DNA of 64,000 nucleotides from Pseudomonas brassicacearum (GCF_000585995.1 NZ_CP007410.1:862001-926000); one strand, 5' to 3'; counted from the first letter of the stretch, positions 42,384-52,494 are shown. Translations and numbers: made by a program. The notes: generated by a model not told the origin, from the letters alone.

Positions 42384-43538
42384 TCAACTGCTTTCGCCAA
42401 CAGCCAGGATGGTCGCCACCAATGCCTGGGCGCGAGGCACCAGCGTGTCCAGCTCCAGGTATTCACGATCGGTGTGGACCTTACCCCCCACCGGCCCGAG
42501 GCCACACAGGGTCGGAATGCCCAGGCTGGCGGTGAACCCGGAGTCGGCGCAGCCGCCGGTGAACTCGCCTTCGACGCTGAAACCCAGCGCCAGCGCTTTT
42601 TGTTGGTAGATGTGCAACAACCGTTTGCTGTGCTGGGCTTCCATCGGTAGAAAGGTCGTCGCTTCCTTGAGGATGGCGTGGGTGCCGATCAGCTCTTCTT
42701 CTGCGACGATGGCCAGGATTGCGGTAAAGATTTGGTCCCAGTGCTTGAGTTCGATGAAGCGCACGTCCAGCCTGGCCGAGGCGCTCGGCGCGACGGTGTT
42801 GCTGGACGTGCCCCCGGATATCAGGCCCACATTAGTCGTGATGCCTGCCGAGTAGTCGGTCAAGGCATGGAACTTGATGATCTTGCGTGCCAGGGCCTCG
42901 ATGGCGCTGGCGCCGTCGGCATGGTTGACCCCGGCATGCGCCGCGCGACCGAAGACTTCGATGACCAGCGTGGCGCCGCCTTTGCGTGCGCTGACCACGT
43001 TACCGCTGGCCCGGCCGGGTTCGGCATTGAGCACGGCGCGGGCGGCACGGGCTGCGTGTTCGATATGGGTTCTGGCGCTGCCGGAACCGATCTCTTCGTC
43101 ACCGGTGTACAGGACCTGCACCGGATAGGGCAACGGACCGGCGCGCTTGAGTGCCTTGAGGGCGAAGCAGTTGAGCACCAGGCCGCCTTTCATGTCGGCG
43201 ACGCCGGGGCCATAGGCGAGGTTGCCATCGCAGCTGTAGCCGCGCGTCGCGGTGGTGCCTTTGGGGAACACCGTGTCGCGATGGCCCAGCAGCAACACCG
43301 GTTTTCCCGGTTCGCCTGGCACTTCGGCGAGTAGCACGTCGCCAAAATTATCCACCGGCATGCGCTTGAGCAGGATGCCGTCGGCTTCCAGTTCAGCCGC
43401 GAGCAGCGCCCCCACCGCGTCGACGCCCGCCTTGTCATAGCTGTTGGAGTCGGTGTCGACGATACGCTGCAGCAGCGTTTCCATGGCTTGGCGCTGGTCA
43501 GCAAGCCAGTCCAGCGCCTGTTGTGGCGTGGCGCTCAT
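42384..43538 (-). CDS. M20-family carboxypeptidase (glutamate carboxypeptidase-like)
   Basis: From ATG 43538 the product is 384 residues. Metal-site motifs are LLLGHRDTVFPKG, GPGVADMKGGLV and LYTGDEEIGSG; a dimerisation domain with GRAAHAGVNHADG lies in between, and HTDREYLELDTL closes the site. This matches the carboxypeptidase G2 branch, which removes C-terminal Glu from peptides or folate-like substrates. It overlaps the upstream peptidase by ATGA and is last in the transporter operon, so it likely hydrolyses the imported peptide in the cytoplasm. Confidence 0.88.
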   Translation of the reverse strand: MSATPQQALDWLADQRQAMETLLQRIVDTDSNSYDKAGVDAVGALLAAELEADGILLKRMPVDNFGDVLLAEVPGEPGKPVLLLGHRDTVFPKGTTATRGYSCDGNLAYGPGVADMKGGLVLNCFALKALKRAGPLPYPVQVLYTGDEEIGSGSARTHIEHAARAARAVLNAEPGRASGNVVSARKGGATLVIEVFGRAAHAGVNHADGASAIEALARKIIKFHALTDYSAGITTNVGLISGGTSSNTVAPSASARLDVRFIELKHWDQIFTAILAIVAEEELIGTHAILKEATTFLPMEAQHSKRLLHIYQQKALALGFSVEGEFTGGCADSGFTASLGIPTLCGLGPVGGKVHTDREYLELDTLVPRAQALVATILAVGESS

Positions 43539-44959
43539 TGCGCCTGCTCCCGCAACTGATGTTCCTGGGTCAGGCGTGCCGCGTCGTTGCCCAGGTCCCA
43601 GAACAGCCCGGCCATGATTTGCAGGCTTTCCTTGACCACCGGTGCCAGCAAATGCTCGTTCGGCGCATGTTGTGAACAGGCCGGGTACGAGTGCGGCACC
43701 CACAAGGTTGGCAGGCCGAGCACGTCCGCGAACACATCGTTGGGCAGAGAGCCGCCGAGGTTTGGCAGCAGCGCGGGTTTTTTGCCAGTGGTCTGTGCCA
43801 AGGAGCTGAGCGCCCAATTGACCCACGGGCTTTGCGGGTCCAGCCGAGTGGCATGCATCACGTCGATGCGGCTTTGCTTGACCTCGACATTGCTGAAACC
43901 ATGGGCATCCAGGTGGGCGCGCACCGCCGGGATAAAGGTCGTGTAGTCGCTGTTCACCACGAAGCGGATATGGCAGTGGGCGTTGGCCTTGCCGGGGATC
44001 GCGTGCACGGGGGCGTCCGGGTTGCCGGTCTTGAAGGCGATGACGTCGAGGGTGTTCCAGCCGAACACTTTTTCGCTCAGCGAGAGTTCCGGATTACCCC
44101 AGTTGGCATCGATTTCCGGATCGCCCGGTCCGCCACCGACGTCAATATCGGCCAGCGCCTGGCGAACCGGCTCAGGCAGCGTCGCGGGCATCAGGCCCGC
44201 TACTTTCACCCGACCGTGTTCATCGACCATGCTCGCGATGGCATTTGCCAGAATGATGCCAGGGTTGGCCAGCAACCCGCCCCAGTTGCCAGAGTGATGA
44301 GCGCCTTCGCGCAAATTGACCACCAGCTCGAAGTTGAACACCCCGCGTGAACCGAGAAAAATCGTCGGTCGTGAGGCCGCCAGGCGCGGGCCGTCCGAAG
44401 CGATAAAAACATCCGCGGCGAGCTCTTTACTGTGGGCGGCACAGAATGCATTCAAGCCCGGCGAGCCTTCTTCTTCGCCCATTTCCAGCAGCAGTTTGAC
44501 GTTGAAACCCAGCTTGCCGTCGCGAGCCTTGAGGGTTTGCTCCAGCGCGGTCAGGTTGATCAGGTGCTGGCCTTTGTTATCCGCCGTGCCGCGGCCGTAC
44601 CAGCGATCGCCTTCGGCAATGACTTGCCACGGCGACAGGCCTTCACGCCATTGCGCTTCATAGCCGCGCACCACATCACCGTGGCCGTAGCTGAGCACGG
44701 TCGGTAGTTCAGGATGTTCAATGCGCGTGGCGATCATGAAGGGGCCGCGCTCGGCCACCGGGTTGTCATAGATCTTGACGCTGAAGCCCATCGCCTCGAC
44801 ATGCGGGGTAATGAAGTCATGGAGATAGCGGTACAGCTCGGGCCGGCTGTCCGTTGCCTGGCTTTCGGTGTGCAAGGCGACGCTACGTTCGAGCAGGTTG
44901 AAAAAGGCGCCATTATCAAATTGCTCGGTGGTGTTGCTGATGGCCAGTGAACGACTCAT
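43535..44959 (-). CDS. M20-family dipeptidase
   Basis: The 474-residue protein has the zinc-peptidase motifs TVLSYGHGDVVRG, WYGRGTADNKGQH and LLEMGEEEGSPG, plus HSGNWGGLLANP in the lid domain. Starts at ATG 44959, overlapping the ABC ATPase gene by ATGA. It belongs to the carnosinase/DapE-like M20 group. Two peptidases encoded behind a peptide importer suggest stepwise hydrolysis of a special peptide. Confidence 0.88.
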   Translation of the reverse strand: MSRSLAISNTTEQFDNGAFFNLLERSVALHTESQATDSRPELYRYLHDFITPHVEAMGFSVKIYDNPVAERGPFMIATRIEHPELPTVLSYGHGDVVRGYEAQWREGLSPWQVIAEGDRWYGRGTADNKGQHLINLTALEQTLKARDGKLGFNVKLLLEMGEEEGSPGLNAFCAAHSKELAADVFIASDGPRLAASRPTIFLGSRGVFNFELVVNLREGAHHSGNWGGLLANPGIILANAIASMVDEHGRVKVAGLMPATLPEPVRQALADIDVGGGPGDPEIDANWGNPELSLSEKVFGWNTLDVIAFKTGNPDAPVHAIPGKANAHCHIRFVVNSDYTTFIPAVRAHLDAHGFSNVEVKQSRIDVMHATRLDPQSPWVNWALSSLAQTTGKKPALLPNLGGSLPNDVFADVLGLPTLWVPHSYPACSQHAPNEHLLAPVVKESLQIMAGLFWDLGNDAARLTQEHQLREQAQ

Positions 44960-45945
44960 GAGTGGACAAGCTCCAGTGTTTGGGCAGGATTGTCGTGAAG
45001 GTGGCAACGCACGTTGCCGCCGATAATCGGATCATTGGCCGGGTAGGCCGTTTTGCAGGGGGCGAAGCAGCTCGGGCAGCGTGGATGGAAGGCGCAACCG
45101 GAGGGCGGTGACATCGGATTGGGGAAGGAACCGCGCAGGCCGATTTCGGGAATGCCCAGGCGCGGATCGGGCGTGAGCACCGAATCCAGCAAGGCACGGG
45201 TATAAGGATGGCCGGGTTTGGCGAACAACGATTCGCGCGTGCGTTCCTCGACGATGCGCCCCAGGTACATCACCGCGACCCGATCGGCGAGGTGTTCGAT
45301 GACTGCCAGGTTATGGCTGATCAATAGATAGGTCAGGCCGAATTCGCGCTTGAGGTCTTGCAACAGGTTGAGAATCTGCGCCTGCACCGAAACGTCCAGC
45401 GCCGAGGTGGGTTCGTCGCAGATCAACACGTCAGGGCGCATGATCAACGCCCGGGCAATGGCCACCCGTTGCCGCTGGCCGCCGGACAGTTGGCTCGGAT
45501 AGCTGTCGATGACCCGCTTCGGCAGGCCGACCACATCGAGCATCTCCTCGGTCTTCTTGCGTCGCTCGGCGGTGCTGCCAATGTCATGCACGATCAGCGG
45601 CAGGGTCACGATTTCGCGCAGCGTCTTGCGTGGGTTCAGCGAGGAATACGGGTCCTGGAATATCGGTTGGATGTGCCGGGACATTTCCTTGCGATCAGTC
45701 GCCGCCAGATGTTTGCCATTGACCAGCACATCGCCGCTGGTCGGCGGCAACAGACCGAGCAGGATCTTGGCCAGGGTACTTTTTCCGCAACCGGACTCGC
45801 CTACCAGGCCGAGGGTCTCGCCACGCATCAGGCGCAGGGAAACACCATCGACGGCCTTCAGCGTGGCGGCGGGTTTGAAGAAACCCTTGTTGATCCGAAA
45901 CTCGCGACGGATGTCGCATAGCTCCAACGTGATGTCTTTTTTCAT
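44956..45945 (-). CDS. Peptide ABC transporter ATPase (DppF/OppF type)
   Basis: From ATG 45945 (329 residues): Walker [13 protein letters not shown], signature LSGGQRQRVAIARAL, Walker B VLICDEPTSALD, and the C-terminal oligopeptide-transporter region with Cys motif CAFHPRCPSC...C, typical of Dpp/Opp ATPases and thought to hold an Fe-S cluster. Overlaps the DppD-like gene by 4 bases. Confidence 0.93.
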   Translation of the reverse strand: MKKDITLELCDIRREFRINKGFFKPAATLKAVDGVSLRLMRGETLGLVGESGCGKSTLAKILLGLLPPTSGDVLVNGKHLAATDRKEMSRHIQPIFQDPYSSLNPRKTLREIVTLPLIVHDIGSTAERRKKTEEMLDVVGLPKRVIDSYPSQLSGGQRQRVAIARALIMRPDVLICDEPTSALDVSVQAQILNLLQDLKREFGLTYLLISHNLAVIEHLADRVAVMYLGRIVEERTRESLFAKPGHPYTRALLDSVLTPDPRLGIPEIGLRGSFPNPMSPPSGCAFHPRCPSCFAPCKTAYPANDPIIGGNVRCHLHDNPAQTLELVHS

Positions 45946-46958
45946 GAGCGTGCCCTCTCTTGAAGGCGAATCGGTGCCGGAGCCGGAGCGGCGAACAGGC
46001 AGCGCGCCATGTGGCCGTCCTGTTCGACTTCGGGGATGTTTTGCGCGCAGGCCGCTATCGCCTGAGCGCAACGATTGCGGAACGCACAACCTTGCTGTTC
46101 GCCCACCAGGCTCGGCACCAGGCCTGGAATCGAACCCAGTGCCTCACCCGGTTTGGTCCGGCCAGGGATTGGAATACTGGCCAGCAGACCACGGGTGTAC
46201 GGATGCTGTGGGTTTTCGAACAGTTGCAGGGCGGGGGCGGTCTCGACGATTTCCCCGGCATACATCACCGCGACCCGATCGGCGATCCGTGCCACCAGCC
46301 CAAGGTCGTGGGTGATGAAGATCACGGCCAGGCCGAACTCTTTCTGGATGTCGCGGATCAAGCGCAGGATCTGCGCCTGGATGGTCACGTCCAGTGCCGT
46401 GGTGGGTTCATCCGCGATGATCAGGTCCGGCTCGCACATCAACGCCATGGCGATGATCACCCGCTGGCGCAAACCGCCAGACAGCTGATGCGGGTACTGA
46501 CGCAAGCGTTCGGTGGCATTGCTGATTCCGACTTTCTCCAGCATTTGCGCAGCGCGAGCGAGGGCATCCTTGCGTGACACCTTGCGATGCTGAGTCAGCA
46601 CTTCGCTGAGCTGATCGCCAATGCTGTAGGCCGGGTTCAGCGAGGTCATCGGTTCCTGGAAAATCATCGCCAGACGGTTACCGCGCAGGTCGCACATGCG
46701 CCGTTCGCTCTGGCCGAGCATGTCGATGCCGTCCAGCGTCAGCCGGGACGCGGTGCGTTTGGCCTTGCGTGGCAACAGGTCCATCAGCGCCAGCGAGGTC
46801 AGGGATTTACCGCAGCCGGATTCGCCGACGATACACAGCATTTCACCGCGCTCGACTTCAAAATCCAGACCGCGCACGGCATGCAGCATGTCATCCGGTG
46901 TCGGGCTGTTGCCCATGGGGATGTCCACGCGCAGGTTTTCTACATGGAGTAGTGCCAT
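45942..46958 (-). CDS. Peptide ABC transporter ATPase (DppD/OppD type)
   Basis: This 338-residue ATPase has Walker [14 protein letters not shown], signature [15 protein letters not shown], Walker [13 protein letters not shown] and the C-terminal [14 protein letters not shown] motif. It pairs with the DppF-like ATPase to drive the two permeases encoded upstream in the operon. Confidence 0.93.
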   Translation of the reverse strand: MALLHVENLRVDIPMGNSPTPDDMLHAVRGLDFEVERGEMLCIVGESGCGKSLTSLALMDLLPRKAKRTASRLTLDGIDMLGQSERRMCDLRGNRLAMIFQEPMTSLNPAYSIGDQLSEVLTQHRKVSRKDALARAAQMLEKVGISNATERLRQYPHQLSGGLRQRVIIAMALMCEPDLIIADEPTTALDVTIQAQILRLIRDIQKEFGLAVIFITHDLGLVARIADRVAVMYAGEIVETAPALQLFENPQHPYTRGLLASIPIPGRTKPGEALGSIPGLVPSLVGEQQGCAFRNRCAQAIAACAQNIPEVEQDGHMARCLFAAPAPAPIRLQERARS

Positions 46959-46974
46959 GTCCGGACTCCTCTAA

Positions 46975-47877
46975 TCAGTTACGGCCATCGGGCAGGATCA
47001 GATCGCGCAGGCCGTCGCCGACCAGGTTGATGCCCAGCACCAGAATCATCAGGGCGACACCGGGAATGGCGATGACCCACGGGGAAAAGAACATGTAGGG
47101 TTTGCCTTCAGCGATCATCAAACCCCAGGACGGCGTCGGCGGTTGCACACCAACCCCAAGGAACGACAGGGCCGACTCCAGCAGGATCGCGTGGGCCATT
47201 TCCAGGGTCGCGACGACGATCAGCGCGCCGACCAGATTGGGCAGGATTTCACTGACCAGAATGCGCAGGGTCGAGCAGCCAAGCGCCTGGGCCGACGCGA
47301 CATATTCAGCGTCGCGAATCTGTTGCACCGAAGCCCTGACCACCACCGCGAAGCGATCCCATAACAGGCAGCCGAGCAGCACGATGACCACTTTCAGTGA
47401 GCCGCCCATCAGCGAGGCCGAGGCCAGCGCGACCATCACGACCGGCATCGCCAGCCGGGTGGTGATCAGATAGCTGATAAACGCATCGACCTTGCCGCCG
47501 TAGTAACCCGCCAACAGCCCCATGACGGTGCCGATAAAGCCGGAAATCAGCGCTGCCGCAATGCCGATGAATAGCGAAATACGAGCGCCGTAGAGCAGTC
47601 GCGACAGGTAATCACGGCCCAGCTTGTCGGTGCCGAGAACGTATTCCCAGGTGCCGTTGGCCATCCATACCGGCGGTTTCATGCGCAGCATCACGTCTTG
47701 CGCATAAGGGTCGTAGGGGGCCAGCCACGGGGCGAATAGTGCACCGGCGAAGATAATCAGCAACAACACCGCGCCGATGGCGAAACCACGATGACGAAAG
47801 CTTCTGCCAAGGACTCGGCTCAGGCTGCTCGGGGGGGGCAGGTAGTCATTGATCGCGAGGGTGGTGGGGGTGCTCAT
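46975..47877 (-). CDS. Peptide ABC transporter permease (DppC type)
   Basis: The 300-residue inner-membrane protein has an N-terminal OppC-type segment and about six membrane spans. The permease motif is EYVASAQALGCSTLRILVSEILPN and PYDPYAQDVMLRMKPP lies in the periplasmic loop. It lies 9 bases downstream of the dppB-like gene and works with it as a heterodimer. Confidence 0.93.
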   Translation of the reverse strand: MSTPTTLAINDYLPPPSSLSRVLGRSFRHRGFAIGAVLLLIIFAGALFAPWLAPYDPYAQDVMLRMKPPVWMANGTWEYVLGTDKLGRDYLSRLLYGARISLFIGIAAALISGFIGTVMGLLAGYYGGKVDAFISYLITTRLAMPVVMVALASASLMGGSLKVVIVLLGCLLWDRFAVVVRASVQQIRDAEYVASAQALGCSTLRILVSEILPNLVGALIVVATLEMAHAILLESALSFLGVGVQPPTPSWGLMIAEGKPYMFFSPWVIAIPGVALMILVLGINLVGDGLRDLILPDGRN

Positions 47878-47886
47878 GTAAGCCTC

Positions 47887-48804
47887 CTAGCGCACGCGAA
47901 TGCGCGGGTCGAGCAGTGCGTTGAGCACATCGGCCAGCAAGGTGAGGATGATGTAGATCACCGCAATCAGCAGGACCACGGCCTGTACCACTGGAAAGTC
48001 GTCACGGGCGATGGCGTCCCAGGCGAGTTGTCCGATGCCTTGCAGGGAGAACACGGTTTCGATCACCACTGAACCGCCGAGCATGAAGCCGAACTCCACC
48101 GCCGCCAGCGCGACGACCGGAATCAAGGCGTTGCGCAGTGCGTGCTTGAACAGCACGCGGGCAGGGCGCAGGCCCTTGGCGCGGGCGGTGCGGATGTAAT
48201 CGGAACTGAGCACATCCAGCATGCCAGCGCGGGTCAGGCGCATGATTGCCGGCGTCGCGTAGTAGCCCAAGGCAATGGCCGGCATGACGAAGTGCAGCAG
48301 GGTCGAGTTGCCGGACACCGGCAGCCACTTGAGCGTCACCGCGAACACCACGATCAACATCAGCGCGAACCAGAAACTGGGCATGGCCTGACCCAGCACC
48401 GCGATGCTCAAGGCCAGTCGGTCAACCCAGGTGTCGCGCTTGACCGCCGCCAGCACGCCCAGTGGGATCGCCACCAGCAAGGCGATGCCCAGCGCCAGGG
48501 CACCCAGCCCGAGGGTAATCGGCAAGCGGCTGACGACGAGGTTGTAGACCGACTCCTGAAAGAAAAACGAGTTGCCCAGGTCCAGCCGCAGTAAATCGCC
48601 CAGCCAGTTGAAGTACTGGGTCGGTAGCGGTTTGTTCAAACCGTATTGCACGCGGATCTGTTCGATCTGTTCGCTGGTGGCTTCCGGTCCGCCAATGGCC
48701 GTGGCCAGGTCGCCGGACAGGTGCAACAGAGAAAAGCTGATCACCGACACGGTGATGGCGACGCAAATCGCGATGCCCAGGCGGCGCAGAAGGAATCCAA
48801 GCAT
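47887..48804 (-). CDS. Peptide ABC transporter permease (DppB type)
   Basis: The start is set at ATG 48804, which has GAGGAAA upstream; ATG 48819 is in the same frame but lacks such a site. About 305 residues with six membrane spans, an N-terminal GFLLRRLGIAICVAITVSVI, and the permease motif DYIRTARAKGLRPARVLFKHALRN. Confidence 0.92.
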   Translation of the reverse strand: MLGFLLRRLGIAICVAITVSVISFSLLHLSGDLATAIGGPEATSEQIEQIRVQYGLNKPLPTQYFNWLGDLLRLDLGNSFFFQESVYNLVVSRLPITLGLGALALGIALLVAIPLGVLAAVKRDTWVDRLALSIAVLGQAMPSFWFALMLIVVFAVTLKWLPVSGNSTLLHFVMPAIALGYYATPAIMRLTRAGMLDVLSSDYIRTARAKGLRPARVLFKHALRNALIPVVALAAVEFGFMLGGSVVIETVFSLQGIGQLAWDAIARDDFPVVQAVVLLIAVIYIILTLLADVLNALLDPRIRVR

Positions 48805-48908
48805 GGCAAGTTTCCTCATATCCAATGGATGACAGGTGTCAGGTGGTGTCCGTGGTGCGGCTTAGTCCGCGAGCCACGGCACCTCTCGATCAATCCGCTC
48901 GGTGCGGA

Positions 48909-50429
48909 TTATTTCCAACTGGACTGAACGAAACGCGGCAGCTCGTCCGGGTACGGCGTGAACGCGAGGTCGGCGGTGTAGGCGTAGTTCATCGAGTAGT
49001 TGAACATCGGCGCCCAGTACGCCTGTTCGCTGATGCGCTGCAACGCCTTGCGGTAGTTGTCCTTGCGCACTTGCGGGTCGAGGGCGTTGTCAGCGGTCTG
49101 CAGCCAGCCCTGGACTTGCGGATCCTTGATGTTGTCGTCCGGGTTGCCCTTGAACCAGGTACCTGCCGACGCCGAGGTGTCGAGGATCGAGAACGAGCCC
49201 CAGGCCTGAAACGACATGGGCACCTTGCCGCCACGTTGCTGATCGCGCAGGGCGGCGTACTTCAGGAAGCGGAGCTTGGCGTTGATGCCCACTGCGCGCA
49301 GGTTGCCGATGATGGCTTCGACGTAATCACGGTCGCGATAAGCGAAGATTTCGGTCTCGAAGCCATTGGGGTAACCGGCTTCGGCAAGCAGCGCCTTGGC
49401 CTTGGCCGGGTCATAGTCGTAGACCGTCGCCGCGCTGGTATCGCAGCCGAACTGGCCTGGATAACAGGCAACCTGCAAGGGTTTGGCTTCGCCACCCACC
49501 AATTGCGTGGCCAGCGCATTGCGGTTGATCGCATGGTTGATGGCCTGACGCACCTTGAGGTTTTTCATGGGCGAGTTTTCAGCGGAGGTGCCCCGGGCAT
49601 CAAGAATCAGGAAGCCGATGCGCATGGTTTCGCCGCTGGTCACGGTCAGGCTCTGCATACCTTTAAGGTCGACTGCCTGATCCGGGGTCACACGCCAAGT
49701 CCAGTCGACACCATCGGTCATCAACTCGGCCAGGCGGGTTTCTGCATCCGGAATCACCCGGAACTTGAGGTGGCCGATATGTGGCTTGCCTTGTGGGCTG
49801 TCCGGGAAGTAATCCTTGTTGATCTCCATCGTCACGCCTTCGCCAGCCACTACCGACACGGCTTTATACGGGCCGGTACCGATTGGCTTGCGACTGAATT
49901 CGGCCAGGCCGACTTTCTCGAAATACTGCTTGGGGAACATCGGAACGGCGTTGGACAGGTATTCCAGTGCCGGAGGGAAAGGCTTCTTCAAATGCAGGCG
50001 GACACTGTAGTCGCCGGTCTTTTCGGCGCTCTTGATCCAGTCTACGTTTTGCACGGTAACGACTTTCGCTTCGGGCGACACCACGTAGTTGAGGGTGAAC
50101 ACCACGTCGTCGGCGGTGAAGGCGTCGCCGTTGTGAAATTTGACGTCTTTGCGCAGCTCAAAGTCGATGGTGGTGTCGTCGACCTGTTTCCAGCCAGTGG
50201 CCAACATGGGTTTGTATTCACCGCTTTTGGGGTCGCGGTAGACCAGGTTGTCCCAGATCAGCCGGCCGAGAATCACGCCTTCGCGTAAATCGTTGTGATA
50301 GGGGCTGATGTTTTCAGGTTCGCTGTCGGAAGCGTAAACCAGGGTGTCGTTGGCTTTACCGGCATGAGCCGGAAAACTGCTGATGAGGCCCATCAGCGCA
50401 ATACTGCAGGCGAAACCTTTGATGCCCAT
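48909..50429 (-). CDS. Peptide-binding protein of the ABC transporter (SBP_bac_5)
   Basis: From ATG 50429 (GGAGA upstream): signal peptide MGIKGFACSIALMGLISS with cleavage near AHA-GK, then the class C binding protein (~506 residues) with SDSEPENISPYHND, FELRKDVKFHNGDAFTADDV and AINHAINRNALATQL. It captures peptides in the periplasm. It is the first gene of the operon SBP-B-C-D-F-M20-M20, and a LysR gene is divergent 186 bases upstream. Confidence 0.93.
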   Translation of the reverse strand: MGIKGFACSIALMGLISSFPAHAGKANDTLVYASDSEPENISPYHNDLREGVILGRLIWDNLVYRDPKSGEYKPMLATGWKQVDDTTIDFELRKDVKFHNGDAFTADDVVFTLNYVVSPEAKVVTVQNVDWIKSAEKTGDYSVRLHLKKPFPPALEYLSNAVPMFPKQYFEKVGLAEFSRKPIGTGPYKAVSVVAGEGVTMEINKDYFPDSPQGKPHIGHLKFRVIPDAETRLAELMTDGVDWTWRVTPDQAVDLKGMQSLTVTSGETMRIGFLILDARGTSAENSPMKNLKVRQAINHAINRNALATQLVGGEAKPLQVACYPGQFGCDTSAATVYDYDPAKAKALLAEAGYPNGFETEIFAYRDRDYVEAIIGNLRAVGINAKLRFLKYAALRDQQRGGKVPMSFQAWGSFSILDTSASAGTWFKGNPDDNIKDPQVQGWLQTADNALDPQVRKDNYRKALQRISEQAYWAPMFNYSMNYAYTADLAFTPYPDELPRFVQSSWK

Positions 50430-50615
50430 GCCGTCGTCTCCGTTGGCGAGAGTGGTTGAATCAAAGGGCAGCGAATCGCAAACGCGCAAAGGAGAAGAAA
50501 AAAATCAGGCGGTATTTTTTTTGATCTGGACTCGAATGTAGGGAAAGGCTATCAATGCCACAAGAATAATATTTCGATACTTTCTTTGCCGAAAAGGCAA
50601 ACCTTGGGGGCGCCG

Positions 50616-51533
50616 ATGCAGCTGTATGGTGTGCAGTCCACGGCACTGCGCTATTTTCTTGAAGTGGCGCGATGCGGATCGATCAGCGAAGCCTCGGTAC
50701 GGCTGAACGTCGCGGCGTCAGCGGTGAGCCGGCAAATTTCCAAGCTCGAGTTGGCCCTCGATGCCAACCTGTTCGAGCGCCGTGCCCGGGGCATGGTGCT
50801 GAGCGAGGCGGGCGCGCGACTGGCGGCTTATGCGCGCAAGTCGCAGCTTGAGGCCGAGCAGGTGGTGCTGGAAATCACCGAGCTGCATGGCTTGCAGCGA
50901 GGCCATGTGCATGTGGCCTGCTCGGAAGGTTTTGCACTGGAATACATGCCCAGCAGCATTAGCGCGTTCCGGCGTGAGTATCAGGGCATCCATTTCACAT
51001 TGGAGGTCTGTGCGCCTGCGGAAGCGACTGAGAAGGTGCGTTCCGGCGAAGCCGATCTGGCGATGACCTTCAGCCTGACGCCGCAGAAGGAAATCAAGGT
51101 CGAACATGTCCTGGGCGGAGCGATTTTTGTCGTGGTCTCCAATTCCCATCCTTTGGCCGGGCGTGAATCTGTCAGCCTCGCCGAGTTGCAACCCTGGCCC
51201 ATTGCGTTACCCAAGGCCGATACCACGATAAGGCAACTGTTCGACATCTGTTGCGGTGTTCAGGGGTTGTTGTTCGACCCGGTGTTGACCACGAATTACG
51301 TTGCCTCACTCTACAGCTTCGTCCGCGAAGAGGGGGGGATAAGCCTGGCCAGCGAAATGACCTTGCACAAGCAGGTGGCAGACAAGGCACTGCAATGCTT
51401 GCCGATCCTTGATGAAGGCATGAAGGCACGGCGCATCGAACTGCAAAGCATGGCGGGACGCAATTTACCGGCGGCGGTTTCTGCGTTCAGGGATTTTCTG
51501 ATAGCTGGGCTGGCGAAGGCGAAGCGTCGTTGA
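50616..51533 (+). CDS. LysR-family transcriptional regulator
   Basis: From ATG 50616 the product is 305 residues, with an N-terminal LysR helix-turn-helix (ALRYFLEVARCGSISEAS, LNVAASAVSRQISKLE) and a substrate-binding effector domain (GHVHVACSEGFALEYMP, AEATEKVRSGEADLAM). It is divergent from the peptide-transporter operon and most likely controls it, with the imported peptide or product as inducer (inferred). Confidence 0.92.
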   Translation: MQLYGVQSTALRYFLEVARCGSISEASVRLNVAASAVSRQISKLELALDANLFERRARGMVLSEAGARLAAYARKSQLEAEQVVLEITELHGLQRGHVHVACSEGFALEYMPSSISAFRREYQGIHFTLEVCAPAEATEKVRSGEADLAMTFSLTPQKEIKVEHVLGGAIFVVVSNSHPLAGRESVSLAELQPWPIALPKADTTIRQLFDICCGVQGLLFDPVLTTNYVASLYSFVREEGGISLASEMTLHKQVADKALQCLPILDEGMKARRIELQSMAGRNLPAAVSAFRDFLIAGLAKAKRR

Positions 51534-51560
51534 GAAGGCGAGGTGGATTTCAGGCACAAA

Positions 51561-51584
51561 AAAAGACGTCCGTGGACGTCTTTA
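51561..51584 (+). terminator. Rho-independent terminator of the LysR gene
   Basis: AAAGACGTCC and GGACGTCTTT pair around TG. The A run before and T run after make it bidirectional. It separates the ordinary chromosome from the unusual cluster that follows. Confidence 0.8.
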
Positions 51585-51749
51585 GATGATGAAGTGGTGG
51601 GCTGGGGTAACTTGAATTTGATCAGTGGCTTATTGATTTATAAAGTTATTATTTTTTAGTTGTTGGAGTGCCGTGCGCAATTGCACTCCACTTGAGCACC
51701 CGTTCCAATGCCATTCGCAACGTCTGGCGGCAAATCGTAAACACCTGTA
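51585..51749. other. Short non-coding gap before the LuxR-type gene
   Basis: AT-rich sequence (TTATTGATTTATAAAG, TTATTTTTTAGTTG). No ORF or clear hairpin. It is downstream of both convergent genes. Confidence 0.5.
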
Positions 51750-52433
51750 TCAAATCGTTGCGGCAACCCTAAGTGCCAACTCTGTTCGGTTTGTCACTTC
51801 TGCCTTGCGGAACAACGTATGGATCTGGTTTCGGACCGTATTTGGGCTTGAACCTAGTTCCCGGGCGATCTGCTTGTTGCTGATTCCGCTGGCGACTAGC
51901 TTCAGAATTTCAACTTCCCGGGTCGTAAATTGATACCAATCCAGCCCTGCGCCTATCTGCTCGAGTGGTACACAAGGTTGGAAATCGTCAGCTGCGTGAA
52001 TTTGAGCTGCATGTTGAACGAGTACTGTGACCAGGCTTTTGGCAGTTTCAACGTTGTTCCAGCGCTTCGTCGAACTAACGACTGCAAAGAGAAGGTTGTT
52101 CTCGTCGAGGTGGGTGGCGTGGACGGCAAACCTTCTACCAAGGGTCGGCTCCTGTAGGAGCAAGCGGCGTCCTATACACGTGCATTTGCCGAGGTCAATC
52201 AAGGACGGCGCTCTCACTGCAGCCCATAGGGCGAGCAGCGAAGCACAGTGGCTCTGCAGCGTTTCGGGCTCTTCGTGAATTTCGCCTTCGAGAAAAAGGA
52301 TTTTCTTGAAGTGAACGGCGGGGCCATTCACAGAGGCGATACCAATGGCAGTGCAGTCCACGTCCAGGTCTAGAAAGGATGGCGTTCTTATGCTTGTTTG
52401 AAGCCCTTGCCAGCTGTTCCTGTCGCTTTCCAT
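51750..52433 (-). CDS. LuxR-type transcriptional regulator
   Basis: From ATG 52433 (GGGAGAG upstream), 227 residues. The C-terminal ~65 residues are a GerE/LuxR helix-turn-helix: LDWYQFTTREVEILKLVASG, SNKQIARELGSSPNTVRNQ, LFRKAEVTNRTELAL. The N-terminal ~150 residues do not show the AHL-binding tryptophan/aspartate pattern of quorum-sensing LuxR proteins, and no luxI is nearby. It lies at the end of the leftward operon and probably controls this cluster. The signal is unknown. Confidence 0.85.
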   Translation of the reverse strand: MESDRNSWQGLQTSIRTPSFLDLDVDCTAIGIASVNGPAVHFKKILFLEGEIHEEPETLQSHCASLLALWAAVRAPSLIDLGKCTCIGRRLLLQEPTLGRRFAVHATHLDENNLLFAVVSSTKRWNNVETAKSLVTVLVQHAAQIHAADDFQPCVPLEQIGAGLDWYQFTTREVEILKLVASGISNKQIARELGSSPNTVRNQIHTLFRKAEVTNRTELALRVAATI

Positions 52434-52456
52434 ATTCGCTCTCCCTGCCCGATGTA

Positions 52457-52494
52457 AGCACATCAGGAGCCTGGTTTCAGACACCTGATGTGCT
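52457..52494. promoter_or_regulatory. Inverted repeat upstream of the LuxR-type gene
   Basis: AGCACATCAGG and CCTGATGTGCT are perfect 11-base arms around a 16-base loop, 24 bases before the LuxR-type start and after the methyltransferase stop. No T tract follows on the minus strand. It could be a terminator of the upstream operon or an operator for the regulator. Confidence 0.55.

Noticed and set aside
51750..52433. A quorum-sensing LuxI/LuxR pair in the unusual cluster
   Set aside because: No autoinducer synthase is present, and the LuxR N-terminal domain lacks the AHL-binding residue pattern.
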